From assembly GCA_002307235.1 (NCBI GenBank), contig DBTV01000003.1, forward strand, positions 1-37,356: a stretch of DNA of 37,356 bases. Direction: 5' to 3'. Under the pieces are notes generated by a model. The model saw only the letters and a list, made by a program, of their open reading frames with translations. It had not been told where the DNA came from and made no database searches. Positions within the stretch are counted from its first letter, which is position 1; each line of letters starts with the position of its first letter. The position numbers and the translations under genes are program-made. This document shows, in pieces, positions 15,683-24,449 of the stretch. The DNA comes from Acidobacteriaceae bacterium UBA1307. Lineage in GTDB: Bacteria > Acidobacteriota > Terriglobia > Terriglobales > Acidobacteriaceae.

Positions 15683-17299
15683 GTGGCTCGTTTCGCTCCA
15701 ACCCGATCTTCGCGCGCCGCGCGACTGTTTGCCTTCCTTCATCCAACCCATGCGCACTCGGTTTTTTCGGCAACGATTCTGCTGATGGTCGCAGGCTTGC
15801 TCTCGCGCGTCATAGGTCTGGTGCGCGTCAAATACATCGCATGGCTGTTCGGCAGCGGCAGCGAGGCCGATGCGCTCACGGCGGCCTTTGTGCTGCCCGA
15901 CATGATCAGCTACTTTCTGGTTGGCGGCGCGGCATCGATCTCCTTCGTCTCCATCCTGACGCGCTATCGCGAGACAGGCCGCGAGGATGAGGGCAACCGC
16001 TCGCTGTCGGTGATTCTGACAACCATGTACCTGGTGCTCGGCGCGGCCATTCTCATCGCCGAGCTCGCCGCGCCACTCTGGGTCCGCTGGTGGTTTTCGG
16101 GCTTCGATGCGCAGAAGGCGCACCTGTGCGTGCAACTGACGCGGATTCTGCTGCCGGCGCAGTTGTTCTTCTTTGCCGGTGGCGTCTTTGGCGCGGTGCT
16201 GATCGTCCACAAGCAGTTCAGTGTGCAGGCGGTGGCTCCGCTGATCTATAGCGCGGGCACCATCGTCGGAGGCGTGTTTTTGTACAAGCTGATCGGTCCG
16301 GCATCGCTGGCCATCGGCACCACGGCCGGCGCCATCTGCGGCCCGTTTCTGCTGAACTGGTACTTTGCCCGGCAGGCCGGGGCGCGCTACCGCATGCTGC
16401 TCGACTGGCAGGATGAAGGCCTGCGCGAGTGGGTGCGACTCTCATTGCCGCTGATGCTCGGCGTCTCAGTGGTCACCGCCGACAACTGGATCATCGCCCA
16501 CTTTGCCTCAAGCGTCGGCGGCGGCATCGCGCTGATGAACTATGCCAAGCAGTTGTTTTCCGCACCGACGGCGATGCTGGCGCAGGCGGCGGGCATGGCC
16601 TCGATGCCGTTTTTCGCCAGCCTCTGGGCACAGGAAAAGCGCTACGAGTTTGCCGTGGGCGTAGCCGACTCGGTCTCGCGCGTGGCCGCGCTCGGCCTGC
16701 TGGCCAGCTCGGCCATGATCGCCCTCGGCCAGCCAATGATCGCGCTGTTTTTTGTCGGCGGACGCTTCTCCCCGACCGATGCCACGCTCTGCGCCAACTA
16801 CTTCACCATCTTTTCGGTCACGCTGTTTTTGTGGGGCGCGCAGTCGATCTACGCACGCGCCTTTTTCGCCGCCGGGAAAACGCTCGAACCAGCCATTGCC
16901 GGGACCATTGTCACCGTCATTTCCATTCCGCTCTACGCCCTGCTCTACCACCACTGGGGCGTGCTCGGACTGGCCGTGGCTTCGAACCTGGGCATCACGC
17001 TGCAGACGCTCACCATCGCCGTGTTGCTGCACCAGCGGCACATGGTTTCGCTGGCCAGCCTGGACTATGCCGAACTGGGCCGCAGCCTCTTCTCCGGTCT
17101 GGTCAGCGGCGCGCTGATCTGGAGCCTGATCTGGGGAGCGAGCCACTATGCGCCGCATCACGCGCACCTGCGCCTTGCGATGAATGCCGCGATCCTGCTC
17201 GTCGGCGGTCTGCTGTGGATGGTCGTGGCCCTGGGCGTGCTCGACAAGACCGGCTCCGCACTGCCCCGCGTCGCGCTCAAGCGACTCAAGTTGCTCTAA
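15683..17299 (+). CDS. murJ: Lipid II flippase MurJ (MviN family)
   Basis: A protein of 538 residues with about 14 hydrophobic segments across its length. The first is preceded by the conserved start SATILLMVAGLLSRVIGLVR. Further MurJ features are the VKYIAWLFGSGSEADALTAA loop, NYAKQLFSAPTAMLAQA and the ARAFFAAGKT segment. MurJ moves the peptidoglycan precursor lipid II across the cytoplasmic membrane. GTG 15683 is preferred for family length and its -10 box. The frame is open back to a TTG at 15590 (569 residues), which cannot be excluded. It runs towards the bactofilin gene, another cell-shape factor, and shares a bidirectional terminator with it. Family assignment is secure. Confidence 0.93.
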   Translation: MARFAPTRSSRAARLFAFLHPTHAHSVFSATILLMVAGLLSRVIGLVRVKYIAWLFGSGSEADALTAAFVLPDMISYFLVGGAASISFVSILTRYRETGREDEGNRSLSVILTTMYLVLGAAILIAELAAPLWVRWWFSGFDAQKAHLCVQLTRILLPAQLFFFAGGVFGAVLIVHKQFSVQAVAPLIYSAGTIVGGVFLYKLIGPASLAIGTTAGAICGPFLLNWYFARQAGARYRMLLDWQDEGLREWVRLSLPLMLGVSVVTADNWIIAHFASSVGGGIALMNYAKQLFSAPTAMLAQAAGMASMPFFASLWAQEKRYEFAVGVADSVSRVAALGLLASSAMIALGQPMIALFFVGGRFSPTDATLCANYFTIFSVTLFLWGAQSIYARAFFAAGKTLEPAIAGTIVTVISIPLYALLYHHWGVLGLAVASNLGITLQTLTIAVLLHQRHMVSLASLDYAELGRSLFSGLVSGALIWSLIWGASHYAPHHAHLRLAMNAAILLVGGLLWMVVALGVLDKTGSALPRVALKRLKLL

Positions 17300-17313
17300 A
17301 AATCCAAAGAAAA

Positions 17314-17345
17314 AACACCGCAAGCTCCGAAGAGCCTGCGGCGTT
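17314..17345. terminator. Bidirectional terminator between murJ and bactofilin
   Basis: The arms at 17314-17327 and 17332-17345 pair. On the minus strand pairing is complete with G-U pairs, the loop is TTCG and T-rich sequence follows. On plus, two A-C mismatches weaken it, but T-rich sequence follows as well. Confidence 0.8.
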
Positions 17346-17365
17346 TTTCTTGAAGCGATAGAGCT

Positions 17366-17875
17366 TTAGGCCTGTGCGGGACGCGCGGCTTCGGTCGGCG
17401 GCGGCACAGCTGCCCCGGCGGTCTTGCCGTTTTCGCCCTTGCGAATGTCGATGCCGCCCTTGAAGTAAGCGCCATCCTCGATGCTGATGCGCGCCGCCGA
17501 AACGTCGCCGGTCAACGAGCCTTCGGCGCGGATGTCGACGCGGTCGGTGGCCGAGATGTTGCCGCGAATCTTGCCAAGGACAACAATCTCGCGTGCGGTG
17601 ATGGTAGCCGAGACCTGACCGTTGCGACCAACGGTGACGCGGTTGCCGGGCAGATTCACGCTGCCCTCGACCTTGCCGTCGATAAACAACGACTCGGTGC
17701 CGCTGATTTCGCCCTTGATGAACAATCCCTTGCCGATGGTGGCCTGATCGCCCTGCACGGCTGCAGCAGCGCGACTGGCGGCGCTTTCAAAGGCAGGTGT
17801 GGGCTGTTGCGCAGGACGTGCGGGTTCGGGAGTCGGAGTATGAGTGATCGACGCGGATTGGCTGGGTTTCCACAT
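17366..17875 (-). CDS. Bactofilin
   Basis: A protein of 169 residues. The central region (about 42-140) is the bactofilin beta-helix: TIGKGLFIKGEISGTESLFI, then DGKVEGSVNL, GRNGQVSATI, GNISATDRVDIRAEGSLTGD and IEDGAYFKGGIDI. The N-terminal 40 and C-terminal 25 residues are Pro/Ala-rich and flexible, as usual. Bactofilins polymerise without nucleotides into filaments at the inner face of the membrane and organise cell-wall enzymes, cell shape or chromosome-partition proteins. No M23 peptidase gene (a common partner) is adjacent; murJ converges on it instead. The terminator at 17314-17345 follows. Confidence 0.92.
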   Translation of the reverse strand: MWKPSQSASITHTPTPEPARPAQQPTPAFESAASRAAAAVQGDQATIGKGLFIKGEISGTESLFIDGKVEGSVNLPGNRVTVGRNGQVSATITAREIVVLGKIRGNISATDRVDIRAEGSLTGDVSAARISIEDGAYFKGGIDIRKGENGKTAGAAVPPPTEAARPAQA

Positions 17876-18141
17876 AGCGCTTCTACTACTTCCTTTTCTG
17901 TCCTAACTGGACGAGGGGATCCAGGCCTTGGGCAGAGCCCTTGGCCTTACACTTATCACGTTCCAGCGGGCCTATGGGTTCTTTTTTTGCAACTTCTCGC
18001 AGCCGGAGACTTTCCCGAGCGATCCGCCCGCAAAACTTCATTGCCGTTATTTTAAGACCATTTCCCCCCGCGAGACGAGAACTCCGTGCGGGTTCTGGAA
18101 CCAGTATCCAACTCTGACACTCCCCAGCCAGCCCAATGGCC

Positions 18142-18147
18142 TACTCT
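18142..18147 (+). promoter_or_regulatory. Putative -10 box of rnr (leaderless)
   Basis: TACTCT is followed by six bases and ATG 18154. A CTGACA at 18114-18119 resembles a -35 box but is 22 bp away, longer than usual. The rest of the 17876-18141 gap shows nothing else I can name. Confidence 0.35.
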
Positions 18148-18153
18148 GGAATC

Positions 18154-20715
18154 ATGACTGATCGCGAACTGGTGGCGCGCATTGCCCACGCCCCCGGCGG
18201 CAAAGCCGGCTACAAACAATTGGTCCGCGAGCTGAATCTCGGTGGCGGACTCGCTCGTCGCCTGCTGCGCGAACATCTCGCGCGGCTCACCGCACGCGGC
18301 GCCCTCGTCAAGATCGACCGCGAGCATTGGACGCTGCCCCGCGCGCTTGAGGCCAAGCCGAATGCCAACCTCATCGCCGGCCGGCTCGATCTGCATCGCG
18401 ACGGCTACGGCTTTGTGCGCCCCAACGCGAGACAGACCGTCGGCGGCAAACCGGCCGAGGACATCTTCATTCCTCCCCCCGAGATCAACGGCGCCATGCA
18501 GGGCGATCAGGTGCTGGTCGACTGCCAGCCGGCGCGCGGCGACGGACGCCGCCAGGGCCGCATCGTGCGCGTGCTCACCCGCCGCAACGCCACCGTCGTC
18601 GGCACCTTCCGCTGCGCCCGCTCGGCCCGCGAACCCGGCCATCAGGTGTTGCCCTTTGACGAGCGCATGACGCAGCCCATCGTGATTCCTTTCGATGAGG
18701 CACTGCCCGAAGTGCGCGAGGAAAAAGACCGCGTGCTGGGCAAAGAGGCCGAGGCCGCGCGCGTGGCAATCACCTCCGAGGAAGATCTCGACGGCCTTGT
18801 CGTCGATGTCGAAATCCTCCGCTGGCCCACGCCGATGCGCCCGGCACTCGGCAAGGTCATCGAGGTGCTCGGCGATGCGGAGGATTTCGGCGTCGACGTT
18901 GAGATGATGATCCGCAAGCACCAGTTGCCGCGCATCTTTCCGGACAATGTTCTGGCCGAAGCGCGCTCGGTCGCCCATCTTGACCAGGACGAGATCGCGC
19001 GCCGCCGCGACTTTCGCTCGCTGCCCATCGTCACCATCGACGGCGAAACCGCCAAGGACTTCGACGATGCCGTGCTCGTTGCAGAGCACGAAGATGGCTC
19101 CTGGAGCCTGCAGGTGCACATCGCCGACGTCTCCGAGTACGTGCGCGAAGGCACGGACCTCGACCTCGAAGCGCGTCTGCGGGCCACCAGCGTCTACTTC
19201 CCCGACCGCGCCATTCCCATGCTGCCGCAGGAGCTATCGACCGACATCTGCAGCCTGCGCCCGGGCGAGGACCGGCTCACGCTCAGTTGCCTGATGGAGC
19301 TCGACGCCAAGGGCCAGCTCACCGGCTACGAGGTCGTCGAAGGCGTCATCCGTTCGGCCGCGCGCATGACCTATACCGAGGTCCACGCCATTCTGGAAGG
19401 CGATGTGGAGACCCGCGCGCGCTACGCCGCCCTGGTGCCCGGCTTCGAGCGCATGAAGCGGCTTGCCCTGCGCATGAATCAGCGCCGTCAGGAGCGCGGC
19501 TCCATCGACTTCGATCTGCCCGAGCCGGTGATTCTCTTCGACGAGACCGGCAACATGAACGGCGTCACCAAGTCCGAGCGCACCTGGGCCAACCGGCTCA
19601 TCGAAGAGTTCATGCTCGCCGCCAACGAGTGCGTCGCCAGTTGGTTGGAAGACCTCGGCGTGCCCTCGCTCTACCGCATTCACGAGAAGCCCGAACCGCG
19701 CCGCGTTGTCGAATTTGAAGAGCAGGCCGCCAGCTTCGGCGTCTCGCTCGGCCTCGGCGCGCTGCCCGTCAAACGCGTGCAAACCCGTGGAGACCGGCGC
19801 GATGCGCAACGCCGTGGCCGCACCGCGCGCACGCATGAAATTCCAGAAGACATCGCCGTCACTCCGCGCATGTATCAGAAGCTCGCGCAGCGCATCGAAG
19901 GCTCACCCGAGGAACGCATTCTGAGCTACCTGATGCTGCGCTCGCTCAAGCAGGCGCGTTACTCTGAGAAGAACGAGGGACACTTCGCGCTGGCCGCGCC
20001 CACCTACACGCACTTCACCTCGCCGATCCGCCGCTATCCGGACCTGATCGTGCATCGCATCGCGAAACAATTGCTGCGCGCGGGCACCAGCGGCCGGGGA
20101 GAGCTTGAGAAAAACCGGCTCGCCTCGCCCTGGACGCATCCCAACGAGGGGCTGCGTGGCATCGTCGTCGATCGCCGCCGCTTTACCGGCGAAACCTTCG
20201 CCGGCGAGCCACCCCTCAGCGAAGACGAGCTGGCCGCCATCGCCGACGAGTCCAGCCAGGCCGAACGCCGCGCCGCCGAGGCCGAGCGCGAGTTGGTCGA
20301 ATGGAAGAAGGTCCGCTTCATGCGCGACCGCGTTGGCGATGAGTTCTCCGCGCTCGTTCTGAATCCGTCGAAGTACGGACTCTTTGTCGAGCTGACCGAC
20401 ATGTTCGTCGAAGGCCTCGTCCCGATCGATGCGATGCGCGACGACCGCTACATTTGGCAGGAACACACACACGAGATCGTCGGCCAGCGCTGGGGCCGTC
20501 GCTTCAAGGCCGGCGATCGCGTCGATGTCCTGCTCGAACGCATCCTCGCACAGGAACGCAAACTGATCTTTTCGATTGTGGAAGAAGGCATCCCGTTGAC
20601 AGAAACCAAAGTTGCAAAATCGCGCCCGAAGGCCAAGAAAAAGCGCGCCACCTCCGCCCCCGGCCGCTCCTTCAAGGCACGCAACAAGCTCGGCAAAAAA
20701 GGCCGCCGCACATAG
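18154..20715 (+). CDS. rnr: Ribonuclease R
   Basis: A protein of 853 residues, a processive 3'-5' exoribonuclease that degrades structured RNA. The N-terminal winged helix (about 1-65) is followed by cold-shock-type domains with RDGYGFVRPN. The RNB catalytic domain (from about 280) has TIDGETAKDFDDAVLV with the metal-binding aspartates, VHIADVSEYV, YFPDRAIPMLP, and later HFTSPIRRYPDLIVHR. The S1 domain (VGDEFSALVLNPSKYGLFVE) comes near the end, then a Lys/Arg-rich tail. After HRIAKQLLR an extra segment of about 45 residues (WTHPNEGLRG... to LSEDELAAIA) interrupts the usual sequence. ATG 18154 is preferred to ATG 18136 because of the -10 box six bases upstream. A terminator follows. Confidence 0.95.
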   Translation: MTDRELVARIAHAPGGKAGYKQLVRELNLGGGLARRLLREHLARLTARGALVKIDREHWTLPRALEAKPNANLIAGRLDLHRDGYGFVRPNARQTVGGKPAEDIFIPPPEINGAMQGDQVLVDCQPARGDGRRQGRIVRVLTRRNATVVGTFRCARSAREPGHQVLPFDERMTQPIVIPFDEALPEVREEKDRVLGKEAEAARVAITSEEDLDGLVVDVEILRWPTPMRPALGKVIEVLGDAEDFGVDVEMMIRKHQLPRIFPDNVLAEARSVAHLDQDEIARRRDFRSLPIVTIDGETAKDFDDAVLVAEHEDGSWSLQVHIADVSEYVREGTDLDLEARLRATSVYFPDRAIPMLPQELSTDICSLRPGEDRLTLSCLMELDAKGQLTGYEVVEGVIRSAARMTYTEVHAILEGDVETRARYAALVPGFERMKRLALRMNQRRQERGSIDFDLPEPVILFDETGNMNGVTKSERTWANRLIEEFMLAANECVASWLEDLGVPSLYRIHEKPEPRRVVEFEEQAASFGVSLGLGALPVKRVQTRGDRRDAQRRGRTARTHEIPEDIAVTPRMYQKLAQRIEGSPEERILSYLMLRSLKQARYSEKNEGHFALAAPTYTHFTSPIRRYPDLIVHRIAKQLLRAGTSGRGELEKNRLASPWTHPNEGLRGIVVDRRRFTGETFAGEPPLSEDELAAIADESSQAERRAAEAERELVEWKKVRFMRDRVGDEFSALVLNPSKYGLFVELTDMFVEGLVPIDAMRDDRYIWQEHTHEIVGQRWGRRFKAGDRVDVLLERILAQERKLIFSIVEEGIPLTETKVAKSRPKAKKKRATSAPGRSFKARNKLGKKGRRT

Positions 20716-20717
20716 GC

Positions 20718-20752
20718 AGAAACGGCCTCCTGAGTCAGGGGAGGCCGTTTCT
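20718..20752 (+). terminator. Intrinsic terminator after rnr
   Basis: The 13-bp arms AGAAACGGCCTCC (20718-20730) and GGAGGCCGTTTCT (20740-20752) are perfect, with a 9-base loop. The hairpin begins just after the rnr stop. It may also serve the convergent gene ending at 20783. Confidence 0.85.
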
Positions 20753-20782
20753 TCTACGCAGCTAGGGAATGGGGGAGGGTTA

Positions 20783-21145
20783 CTACGATGAACGGCTGGC
20801 CTGTTTTTCAGCCATACCGCCTATAAGAGGCAGCTTGATGCGCTTGCCGCCAAATGCATTGACGAACACATAAACCCAGACGGCGAAGATCGCCAGAGCC
20901 ACCAGTTGCAAAACCGTGAAGGTCAGAAAAACGACCGAAGGAACAAGGTTCTGCACCAAGCCGACCAGGATGTCGATCACCGCCCAGGCAATGAAAAAGA
21001 AGATCGACTGCCAGGCGTGAAAGCGCACGTAGGCGCTCTGCCTGAATGGGTCGATGATCAGGAAAACGATTGCCGGAATCAGCGTGAGGTAGGCGATGCC
21101 GCCGGCCGCATTGTCAGAAAGCCCGGACGGATTCGAGTCAGACAT
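20783..21145 (-). CDS. DUF4870-type small membrane protein
   Basis: A protein of 120 residues with three or four hydrophobic segments: about 12-32 (AYLTLIPAIVFLIID), 44-64 (SIFFFIAWAVIDILVG) and a long stretch at 68-102. The motif RFHAWQSI between the first two is characteristic of DUF4870/TIC20-like membrane proteins. The start ATG 21145 is chosen because AAGGAA lies six bases upstream; the open frame extends fifteen codons further. It stands alone and is convergent with rnr. No biochemical role is known for the family. Confidence 0.8.
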   Translation of the reverse strand: MSDSNPSGLSDNAAGGIAYLTLIPAIVFLIIDPFRQSAYVRFHAWQSIFFFIAWAVIDILVGLVQNLVPSVVFLTFTVLQLVALAIFAVWVYVFVNAFGGKRIKLPLIGGMAEKQASRSS

Positions 21146-21452
21146 CGTGGATTCCTTTGCAACGTACCGTTGAAGCGCCTCGCAGAGCACGCCAGAAAGC
21201 TGATAAGCACTAGAAGATTGTGACCGAAGTCGGCATGGCCAGTCTGGTCAACTTTGCACAGGTCGCCAACGTTCTGCATGGAGCGCGGCTCCCACCCCAA
21301 TCGCATTTGAAATTGCCTTCCGGCAACGGCCCTGGCCGTTTTGCCTCAATCCCGAAAGAAAAAGGTCGGGCCATGGAGAGATTGCTCTGCGATTGCTGCG
21401 GCGCAACACCCCACCCGCCCCATCTACTACAATCAAAACAGGAGCAAAGCCA

Positions 21453-21725
21453 ATGGCGCACATGGTGCAATGCGTACGCTACAAGAAGGAGCTGGAGGGC
21501 CTCGAAGAGCCTCCGTTCGATTCCGAACTGGGCCAGAAGGTCTACAACAACGTCTCGAAAGTCGCCTGGGATGAGTGGATTGACCGCCAGCGCATGCTGC
21601 TGAACGAGTACCGTTTGCAACCCTGGACCCCGCAGGCGCAGCAGTTTCTGGTCGAGCAGATGGAGGCCTTCCTGTTTGGCGACGGCCTGGCCCTGCCGAC
21701 CGAATACGTGCCCCCGGCCAAGTAG
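21453..21725 (+). CDS. yggX: YggX-like oxidative damage protection/iron-trafficking protein
   Basis: A protein of 90 residues, the normal length for the family. It begins VQCVRYKKELEGLEEPPF and has the typical GQKVYNNVSKVAWDEWIDRQ, then RMLLNEYRLQPWTPQAQQFL and EQMEAFLFG. The conserved N-terminal Cys (residue 7) is present. YggX protects iron-sulfur clusters from superoxide and is proposed to shuttle ferrous iron. The start has AGGAG nine bases upstream. A TACAAT just before the ribosome-binding site could be its -10 box. The tRNA-Pro gene follows downstream. Confidence 0.93.
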   Translation: MAHMVQCVRYKKELEGLEEPPFDSELGQKVYNNVSKVAWDEWIDRQRMLLNEYRLQPWTPQAQQFLVEQMEAFLFGDGLALPTEYVPPAK

Positions 21726-21854
21726 TTTTTCGTTTTTCAGGAAGGGTGTCGGCATTCCGCGCGGGCAAATTCTGCCTCTGCCCGCCGACAGCCCTTCTGG
21801 TGTACACTAAACAAGACCCTGAAGCCGACTCCTCGGAGTTGGCGCGTCTAACGT

Positions 21855-21931
21855 CGGGACGTGGCTCAGCCTGGTAGAGCACTCGCTTGGGGTGCGAGGG
21901 GTCGGCAGTTCGAATCTGCCCGTCCCGACCA
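21855..21931 (+). tRNA. tRNA-Pro (GGG anticodon)
   Basis: A full cloverleaf of 77 bases. The acceptor arm CGGGACG pairs with CGTCCCG. The D arm is GCTC/GAGC, the anticodon stem CTCGC/GCGAG with loop TTGGGGT (anticodon GGG), and the T arm GGCAG-TTCGAAT-CTGCC. CCA is encoded. A TACACT at 21803-21808 may be its -10 box. Its 3' half is duplicated downstream. Confidence 0.96.
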
Positions 21932-22021
21932 TTTCTTCTTTATCCCCCCCACAATTTTTGCAACACCCATGCCTCCGGTGCCGATCGCGAGCACGCCAAC
22001 TCGTCCGCAGCGCGAGCGCAG
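21903..22021 (+). repeat. tRNA-Pro 3' half plus downstream sequence, copy 1
   Basis: This 119-bp stretch begins in the tRNA-Pro T arm and runs past its 3' end to CGCGAGCGCAG. It recurs nearly unchanged at 22066-22183. Confidence 0.9.
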
Positions 22022-22065
22022 GACGCGCATATGGCCTGCGAGGGGGCGAGGCGAAGACGAGCGTG

Positions 22066-22183
22066 CGGCAGTTCGAATCTGCCCGTCCCGACCATTTTTT
22101 CTTCATCCCCCACAATTTTTGCAACACCCATGCCTCCCGGTGCCGACCGCGAGCACGCCAACTCGTCCGCAGCGCGAGCGCAG
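22066..22183 (+). repeat. Duplicate of the tRNA-Pro 3' half and flank, copy 2
   Basis: This 118-bp stretch matches 21903-22021 except for a few changes (for example CGATCGCG to CGACCGCG, and changed T and C runs). It contains the complete T arm, the acceptor 3' strand and CCA, but no D arm or functional anticodon arm. It ends two bases before the stop codon of the acyltransferase gene. The period between copies is 163 bp. Confidence 0.9.
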
Positions 22184-22184
22184 C

Positions 22185-23354
22185 CTATGCGAGCAGTTTT
22201 CTGCTCAGCCATCGGCGCACCGGCTCGTCATACAGTTTGAGGCTGGCGTAGGCGATGGTGATGGCCGCGACGCTGGTTGCCGCGCCCACCAGTACCGCAC
22301 TGGTTCTGGAAGCATGGCTCTGCACAACCCAGGTCGTGTAGAGATACACCAGAGGATAGTGCGTAATGTAGAGCGGATAGGACAGGTCGCCGAAAAAGCG
22401 CGCGACGCGCAGCGAACGGCCTTCGGCAAGAGATTCGCCCGCGCCCATGGCCACAATCAACGGAAACAGCAGCAGCACGCACAGCGCCTCGTAGAGGCCG
22501 TTCTCCCATAGATGCGTCGGGCCCCCCAGGCGCGGAAACGACAGGACCATCATCAGCAAAAGGCTGCAGGGCAAAAACGTTCCGCGCATGTGAATCCGTC
22601 GGCCAAGCCGCATCAGAAGAATTCCGGCGAAAAAGGGAAACAGCAGACGCGCAAAGCCGATGTGCAACTGCGTGGGCGTAATCGACCAGCCACCGATCAG
22701 ATCGCCCTGGGCGCCAAAGATGGCATAGTGCGCCATGAACAGCGCCGCCAGAAAAACCAGAACGCCCAGCGCGCGATGGCTCAGCTTGCGCACTCCACTG
22801 GCGTAGAGAATATTGCCGACATACTCAAAGAACAATGACCAGGCCGGGCCATTGAGTGGATGCATCTCGCCCCATCCGCGAATGTCGAGCGCCTTCGTCA
22901 CCGGCACCAGTGTGCAACCGATCAGCATGACCAGCAGCAGCCGCGGTATGGAGGTTTGCGCAATCGGCGGAAAATCCGGCCCCTTGCCGAAATAAAACAG
23001 CGCGGCGCCGATCAGGCTGCCGAGAATCACCATCGGGTGCAAACGAATCAGCCGCCGCTTGTAGAACTGACCCTGCGACATGGTTTGCCAGCGGTCGTCG
23101 TAGGCATAGGCGATCACAAAACCCGAGAGCAAGAAGAAGAAATCCACGGCCAGATAACCGTGATTGATGACCTGTTTGAAGCGGCTTCCGCCGTTATTGG
23201 CCTCGCAGAGGTGAAAGAAGACCACCATCAGCGACGCGACCCCGCGCAATCCATCCAAAACGATGTAGTGATGTTTTGCAGGCAGCGCAACCCCAGTTTG
23301 CGACAGCATTTTTCCCAAGACAAAACCTCTTTGGTTTCCGCGCAAAAATTCCAT
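22185..23354 (-). CDS. Acyltransferase 3 family membrane protein (OafA/YrhL-like)
   Basis: A protein of about 389 residues with roughly ten hydrophobic segments. The N-terminal motif YIVLDGLRGVASLMVVFFHL contains the family RG and the catalytic His. FFLLSGFVIAYAY and FYKRRLIRLHPM follow in standard positions, then GPAWSLFFEYVGNI and YPLYITHYPLVYL. These enzymes transfer acetyl or other acyl groups to sugars of lipopolysaccharide, exopolysaccharide or peptidoglycan. ATG 23354 is chosen (AAAGGG just upstream); ATG 23309 would also leave the family domain intact. The 3' end touches the tRNA-Pro duplication. The substrate cannot be inferred from neighbours. Confidence 0.9.
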   Translation of the reverse strand: MEFLRGNQRGFVLGKMLSQTGVALPAKHHYIVLDGLRGVASLMVVFFHLCEANNGGSRFKQVINHGYLAVDFFFLLSGFVIAYAYDDRWQTMSQGQFYKRRLIRLHPMVILGSLIGAALFYFGKGPDFPPIAQTSIPRLLLVMLIGCTLVPVTKALDIRGWGEMHPLNGPAWSLFFEYVGNILYASGVRKLSHRALGVLVFLAALFMAHYAIFGAQGDLIGGWSITPTQLHIGFARLLFPFFAGILLMRLGRRIHMRGTFLPCSLLLMMVLSFPRLGGPTHLWENGLYEALCVLLLFPLIVAMGAGESLAEGRSLRVARFFGDLSYPLYITHYPLVYLYTTWVVQSHASRTSAVLVGAATSVAAITIAYASLKLYDEPVRRWLSRKLLA

Positions 23355-23552
23355 GCCCTTTTGCGTCGAAGCATTGTATCGAGCGAGAGGCACAGCGTTC
23401 CATCGCCGCGCACGCAAGGCCTCCGTCTCAGCAAAAAATGGAGAGAGATTACTCGTTCCAGACAGGGCCAGCCGCTTGTTCCTCTACTCTAGAAGCAGAA
23501 TGAATTTTTTACTTTGCTTGCGAGGCTGCGGCATGACACGGCGAGGCGCTCG

Positions 23553-24440
23553 ATGAAGCCACGCGTCTCCGACTTTGTTGCCATCCTCTTTGCCATCTCC
23601 GGCTTCACCTTCTGGGTGCTCGGTGACAGTTGCATCAAGTGGATCGGCCCGGCGCTGCCGCCGGTCCAGATCGTCACCTTCATGGGCATCTTCATGGCGA
23701 TGACGCTGGCGGCGCAGGCTGCCGTGCGTGGCAACCTCGACCAACTGCGGCCGCGCTCCTACGTGCGCCAGGGGCTGCGCGCGCTCCTCGACATGACCAA
23801 CAATGTCTGCGTGGTCATCGCTCTGCGCCACATCTCGCTGACCATGTTTTACATTCTCATCTTCACTTCGCCGCTGCTGGTCGCACTGCTCTCGTCGGTG
23901 TTTCTGCGCGAGCACCTCGGCGCCAAAAAACTCTTCGCGCTTCTGCTCGGATTCATCGGCGTAGTCACGGCCGTCGCGCCCTGGAGCCACGAACAGCGCA
24001 TCGACCTCATCGGCTTTCTCTGCTGCATGATCTGCGTCACCTGTTTTTCCATCAACATGGTCTGGTCGCGCGTGCTCACCCGCACCGAGCCGCCCGAGAG
24101 CATGGCCTTCTGCTCGGGGGTGGTCACGGCCATCACCGGACTGGCGCTGACCGGCACGCACGCCCGTCCGCTCACAATCTCGCTGACGGCACTGCTTCTG
24201 CTGATGGGGGTTTTCTGCGCGGCCGGAACTTCGTGCTTCTATTTCGCCGTCAAGCACACCTCGGCCAGCAACGTCTCGCAGTACCACTACACGCAGTTGC
24301 TCACCGGCGCCATCGTTTCCTATGTGGTGTGGCACGAGCTGCCGGGCCCGTGGATGCTCCTCGGCGGCACTCTGATTCTCGGTTCGGGCGCAATGATCGC
24401 GCTGGCCGCGCGTCAGGCGCAGCAGCGCAAGGCTGCTTAA
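23553..24440 (+). CDS. EamA/DMT-superfamily transporter
   Basis: A protein of 295 residues with about ten transmembrane segments, arranged as two EamA repeats (about 10-145 and 155-290). Conserved points include ALRHISLTMFYILIFTSPLL at the end of repeat 1, VFLREHLGAKKLFALLLGFI, and the matching QYHYTQLLTGAIVSYVVWHE in repeat 2. The family exports or takes up small metabolites such as amino acids and drugs. The substrate is not predictable. ATG 23553 has GAGG about nine bases upstream and starts directly before the first membrane segment. It is divergent from the acyltransferase gene and convergent with the small zinc-ribbon gene. Confidence 0.9.
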   Translation: MKPRVSDFVAILFAISGFTFWVLGDSCIKWIGPALPPVQIVTFMGIFMAMTLAAQAAVRGNLDQLRPRSYVRQGLRALLDMTNNVCVVIALRHISLTMFYILIFTSPLLVALLSSVFLREHLGAKKLFALLLGFIGVVTAVAPWSHEQRIDLIGFLCCMICVTCFSINMVWSRVLTRTEPPESMAFCSGVVTAITGLALTGTHARPLTISLTALLLLMGVFCAAGTSCFYFAVKHTSASNVSQYHYTQLLTGAIVSYVVWHELPGPWMLLGGTLILGSGAMIALAARQAQQRKAA

Positions 24441-24449
24441 GAGGCACTG

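Noticed and set aside
22040..22096. A second functional tRNA gene.
   Set aside because: Only the T arm and acceptor 3' strand are present; no matching 5' acceptor strand, D arm or anticodon arm can be built.
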